From contig JAEWMK010000201.1 of the NCBI GenBank assembly GCA_023457235.1, forward strand, positions 1 through 7,214: a stretch of 7,214 bases of DNA, written 5' to 3'. The stretch comes from Bacillota bacterium. Lineage in GTDB: Bacteria; Bacillota; Bacilli; Bacillales; Bacillaceae_J. Of this stretch, positions 5,374 to 7,214 are shown piece after piece (within the stretch, counting starts at the first letter, position 1; the number at the start of each line of letters is the position of its first letter). The position numbers were made by a program, and so were the translations under genes. Under the pieces are notes generated by a model, which saw only the letters and a list, made by a program, of their open reading frames with translations, did not search any database and had not been told where the DNA came from.

Positions 5374-7113
5374 ATGATCAATCAACTTTCATGGAAAGTT
5401 GGCGGACAACAAGGGGAAGGAATCGAGAGTACTGGGGAAATTTTTGCTATTACTCTTAATCGATTAGGTTACTATTTATACGGTTATCGCCACTTTTCTT
5501 CCCGTATCAAAGGCGGCCATACAAACAACAAAATTCGTGTAAGCACGACTGAAGTTCGATCTATCTCTGATGATCTTGATATCTTAGTAGCTTTTGATCA
5601 AGAGACAATCGATGTGAACTTTCATGAATTACGTGAAGGCGGCGTTGTAATCGCTGATTCAAAATTTAACCCTGTAATACCTGAAAACTCAAATGTTACT
5701 TTCTATTCAGTGCCGTTTACAGATATTGCTACTGAACTAGGTACTTCTTTAATGAAAAACATGGTTGCAGTTGGTGCATCATGTGCTGTACTTGAATTAG
5801 AAGTTGAATCATTCAGAGAAGTAGTTGATGAGATTTTTGGCAAAAAAGGGCAACAAGTTGTTGAGAAAAATATGGAAGCCATCCAAAAGGGCTATCAATA
5901 TATTAAGGATCAAGCAGGTGAATCGCTATCTACAATGAAGCTTGATAAGGCTGACGGTAAGAAGCGTTTATTTATGATTGGTAACGACGCAATCGCAATG
6001 GGCTTTGTTGCCGGCGGCTGTCGTTTTATGTCTGCCTATCCAATCACGCCAGCTTCTGAAATTATGGAGTATTTAATCAAGAAACTTCCAGAATACGGTG
6101 GTACTGTAATTCAAACGGAAGATGAGATTGCTGCGATCACAATGGCAATCGGTGCTAACTATGGTGGTGCGCGTGCAATTACTGCTTCTTCAGGTCCTGG
6201 ACTTTCATTAAAGGCTGAAGGTATTGGTCTTGCCGGTATGACTGAAACACCGGTCGTAATTGTTGATACACAACGTGGGGGTCCAAGTACAGGATTGCCA
6301 ACGAAAGTTGAACAATCTGACTTAATGGCTATGATTTATGGAACTCACGGGGAAATTCCTAAAATTGTTCTTGCACCAAGTACTGTTGAAGAAGCATTTT
6401 TTGATGCAGTTGAATCATTAAACCTTGCTGAAGAATATCAATGCCCTGTTATCTTGTTAACAGATCTTCAATTATCTTTAGGTAAACAGACAGTTGAACC
6501 TTTAGATTTCTCTAAAGTAGAAATTCGCCGTGGTAAGCTTGACCTTAATGCTGAGCTTGTTGCTGATGGTCCAGATGGAAACTTCAAGCGTTACCTTGTA
6601 ACTGAAGATGGTATTTCACCACGTGTAGTACCAGGAATGAAAAATGGTCTTCACCACATGACTGGTGTTGAACATAGTGAAATTGGTAGACCATCTGAAG
6701 CTCCGAAAAATCGTAAAGAGCAAATGGACAAGCGTTTCCGTAAGATGGAGAACTTAAAAGTTAAGAATCCTGTTCATAAAAATGTGAAACATGACGAAGC
6801 TGATGTATTAGTACTTGGATTTAACTCAACACGCGGTGGTATTGAAGAAGCTATGGTACGCCTTGAAAATGATGGAATTAAAGTGAACCATGCACAAGTT
6901 CGTTTAATTCACCCATTCCCAGTTGAGGAAATTCAACCATTAGTTGATTCAGCTAAGAAAGTTGTTGTAGTTGAACATAATGCTACTGGGCAGTTAACAC
7001 AAATCCTTAAGTTAAACGTAGGACATCACAATAAGGTAGAAAGTTTATTGAAATATGACGGTAATCCGTTCCTACCTAGTGAAATTCACAACAGTATTAA
7101 GGAGTTGTTATAA
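5374..7113 (+). CDS. korA: 2-oxoacid:ferredoxin oxidoreductase, alpha subunit (gamma-alpha fusion)
   Basis: This is the large subunit of a two-subunit 2-oxoacid:acceptor oxidoreductase, which decarboxylates a 2-oxoacid to its acyl-CoA and passes electrons to ferredoxin. The 579-residue product starts with the gamma-type domain (about 1-185; GGQQGEGIESTGEIF at 10-24, then RIKGGHTNNKIRVS). The pyrimidine-binding domain follows (about 200-440), with SAYPITPASE at 220-229, TEDEIAA at 248-254 and TQRGGPSTGLPTK at 299-311. The C-terminal domain spans about 475-545 (VLGFNSTRGG; VVVEHNATGQ). ATG 5374 has AAAGGGGTG six bases upstream. korB follows after one base, so the two are cotranscribed and probably translationally coupled. 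Close relatives are annotated as 2-oxoglutarate enzymes, but sequence alone does not exclude pyruvate or another 2-oxoacid. No ferredoxin-type subunit is visible in the window. Confidence 0.95.
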   Translation: MINQLSWKVGGQQGEGIESTGEIFAITLNRLGYYLYGYRHFSSRIKGGHTNNKIRVSTTEVRSISDDLDILVAFDQETIDVNFHELREGGVVIADSKFNPVIPENSNVTFYSVPFTDIATELGTSLMKNMVAVGASCAVLELEVESFREVVDEIFGKKGQQVVEKNMEAIQKGYQYIKDQAGESLSTMKLDKADGKKRLFMIGNDAIAMGFVAGGCRFMSAYPITPASEIMEYLIKKLPEYGGTVIQTEDEIAAITMAIGANYGGARAITASSGPGLSLKAEGIGLAGMTETPVVIVDTQRGGPSTGLPTKVEQSDLMAMIYGTHGEIPKIVLAPSTVEEAFFDAVESLNLAEEYQCPVILLTDLQLSLGKQTVEPLDFSKVEIRRGKLDLNAELVADGPDGNFKRYLVTEDGISPRVVPGMKNGLHHMTGVEHSEIGRPSEAPKNRKEQMDKRFRKMENLKVKNPVHKNVKHDEADVLVLGFNSTRGGIEEAMVRLENDGIKVNHAQVRLIHPFPVEEIQPLVDSAKKVVVVEHNATGQLTQILKLNVGHHNKVESLLKYDGNPFLPSEIHNSIKELL

Positions 7114-7114
7114 G

Positions 7115-7214
7115 ATGGCAACATTTAAAGATTTTCGAAATAGTGTAAAACCAAACTGGTGTCCAGGATGTGGAGATTTCTCCGTTCAAGCTGCAATCCA
7201 ACGTGCTGTTGCAA
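7115..7214 (+). CDS. korB: 2-oxoacid:ferredoxin oxidoreductase, beta subunit (3'-partial)
   Basis: Only the first 33 codons lie in the window. The beta subunit binds thiamine pyrophosphate and a [4Fe-4S] cluster and pairs with the preceding KorA. The N-terminus MATFKDFRNSVKPNWCPGCG is typical. The CPGCGD motif, with Cys16 and Cys19, supplies two of the cluster ligands in this family, and the others and the TPP motif would lie beyond the window. The start is ATG 7115, one base after the korA stop. AAGGAG (7099-7104) within the last codons of korA is ten bases upstream, so ribosomes finishing korA could reinitiate here. Confidence 0.93.
   Translation, partial: MATFKDFRNSVKPNWCPGCGDFSVQAAIQRAVA

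Overview
The window is chromosomal DNA from a spore-forming member of the Bacillaceae. It is close to Bacillus in protein sequence but is not B. subtilis. The evidence is a near-canonical RecA C-terminal portion, RNase Y and YmdB proteins very close to the B. subtilis ones, an 86-residue SpoVS, AT-rich DNA with strong AGGAGG-type ribosome binding sites, and a dispersed repeat that I recognise from Bacillaceae intergenic regions. All genes lie on the plus strand.

Layout. Positions 1-871 hold recA, whose reading frame matches the family only from the proline of the Walker A motif at position 17 onward; the first 16 bases do not encode the expected residues. A Rho-independent terminator (878-911) follows. 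A repeat element of about 150 bp (912-1060) with nested inverted repeats sits between it and the promoter and leader of rny. rny (1231-2793) encodes the membrane-anchored RNase Y. It ends at a strong terminator that is immediately followed by a candidate promoter for ymdB (2896-3696), a metallophosphodiesterase. spoVS (3816-4076) has a close match to a sigma-H promoter upstream. An M19-family dipeptidase (4224-5156) follows after an AT-rich leader with inverted repeats. A 217-bp gap with two promoter candidates, a direct repeat and a 17-bp palindrome precedes korA (5374-7113). korB begins at 7115 and runs off the window end.

How the genes work together. recA is DNA repair. rny and ymdB control mRNA turnover and developmental state, and spoVS acts in sporulation, so the middle of the window is a housekeeping and developmental block. 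korA and korB are the two subunits of one 2-oxoacid:ferredoxin oxidoreductase and are almost certainly cotranscribed. The dipeptidase has no obvious functional link to either side. Most of the window is ordinary conserved chromosome. The parts worth a second look are the disrupted 5' edge of recA, the repeat element, and the regulatory architecture upstream of ymdB, spoVS, the dipeptidase and korA. I do not see a novel multi-gene system here.
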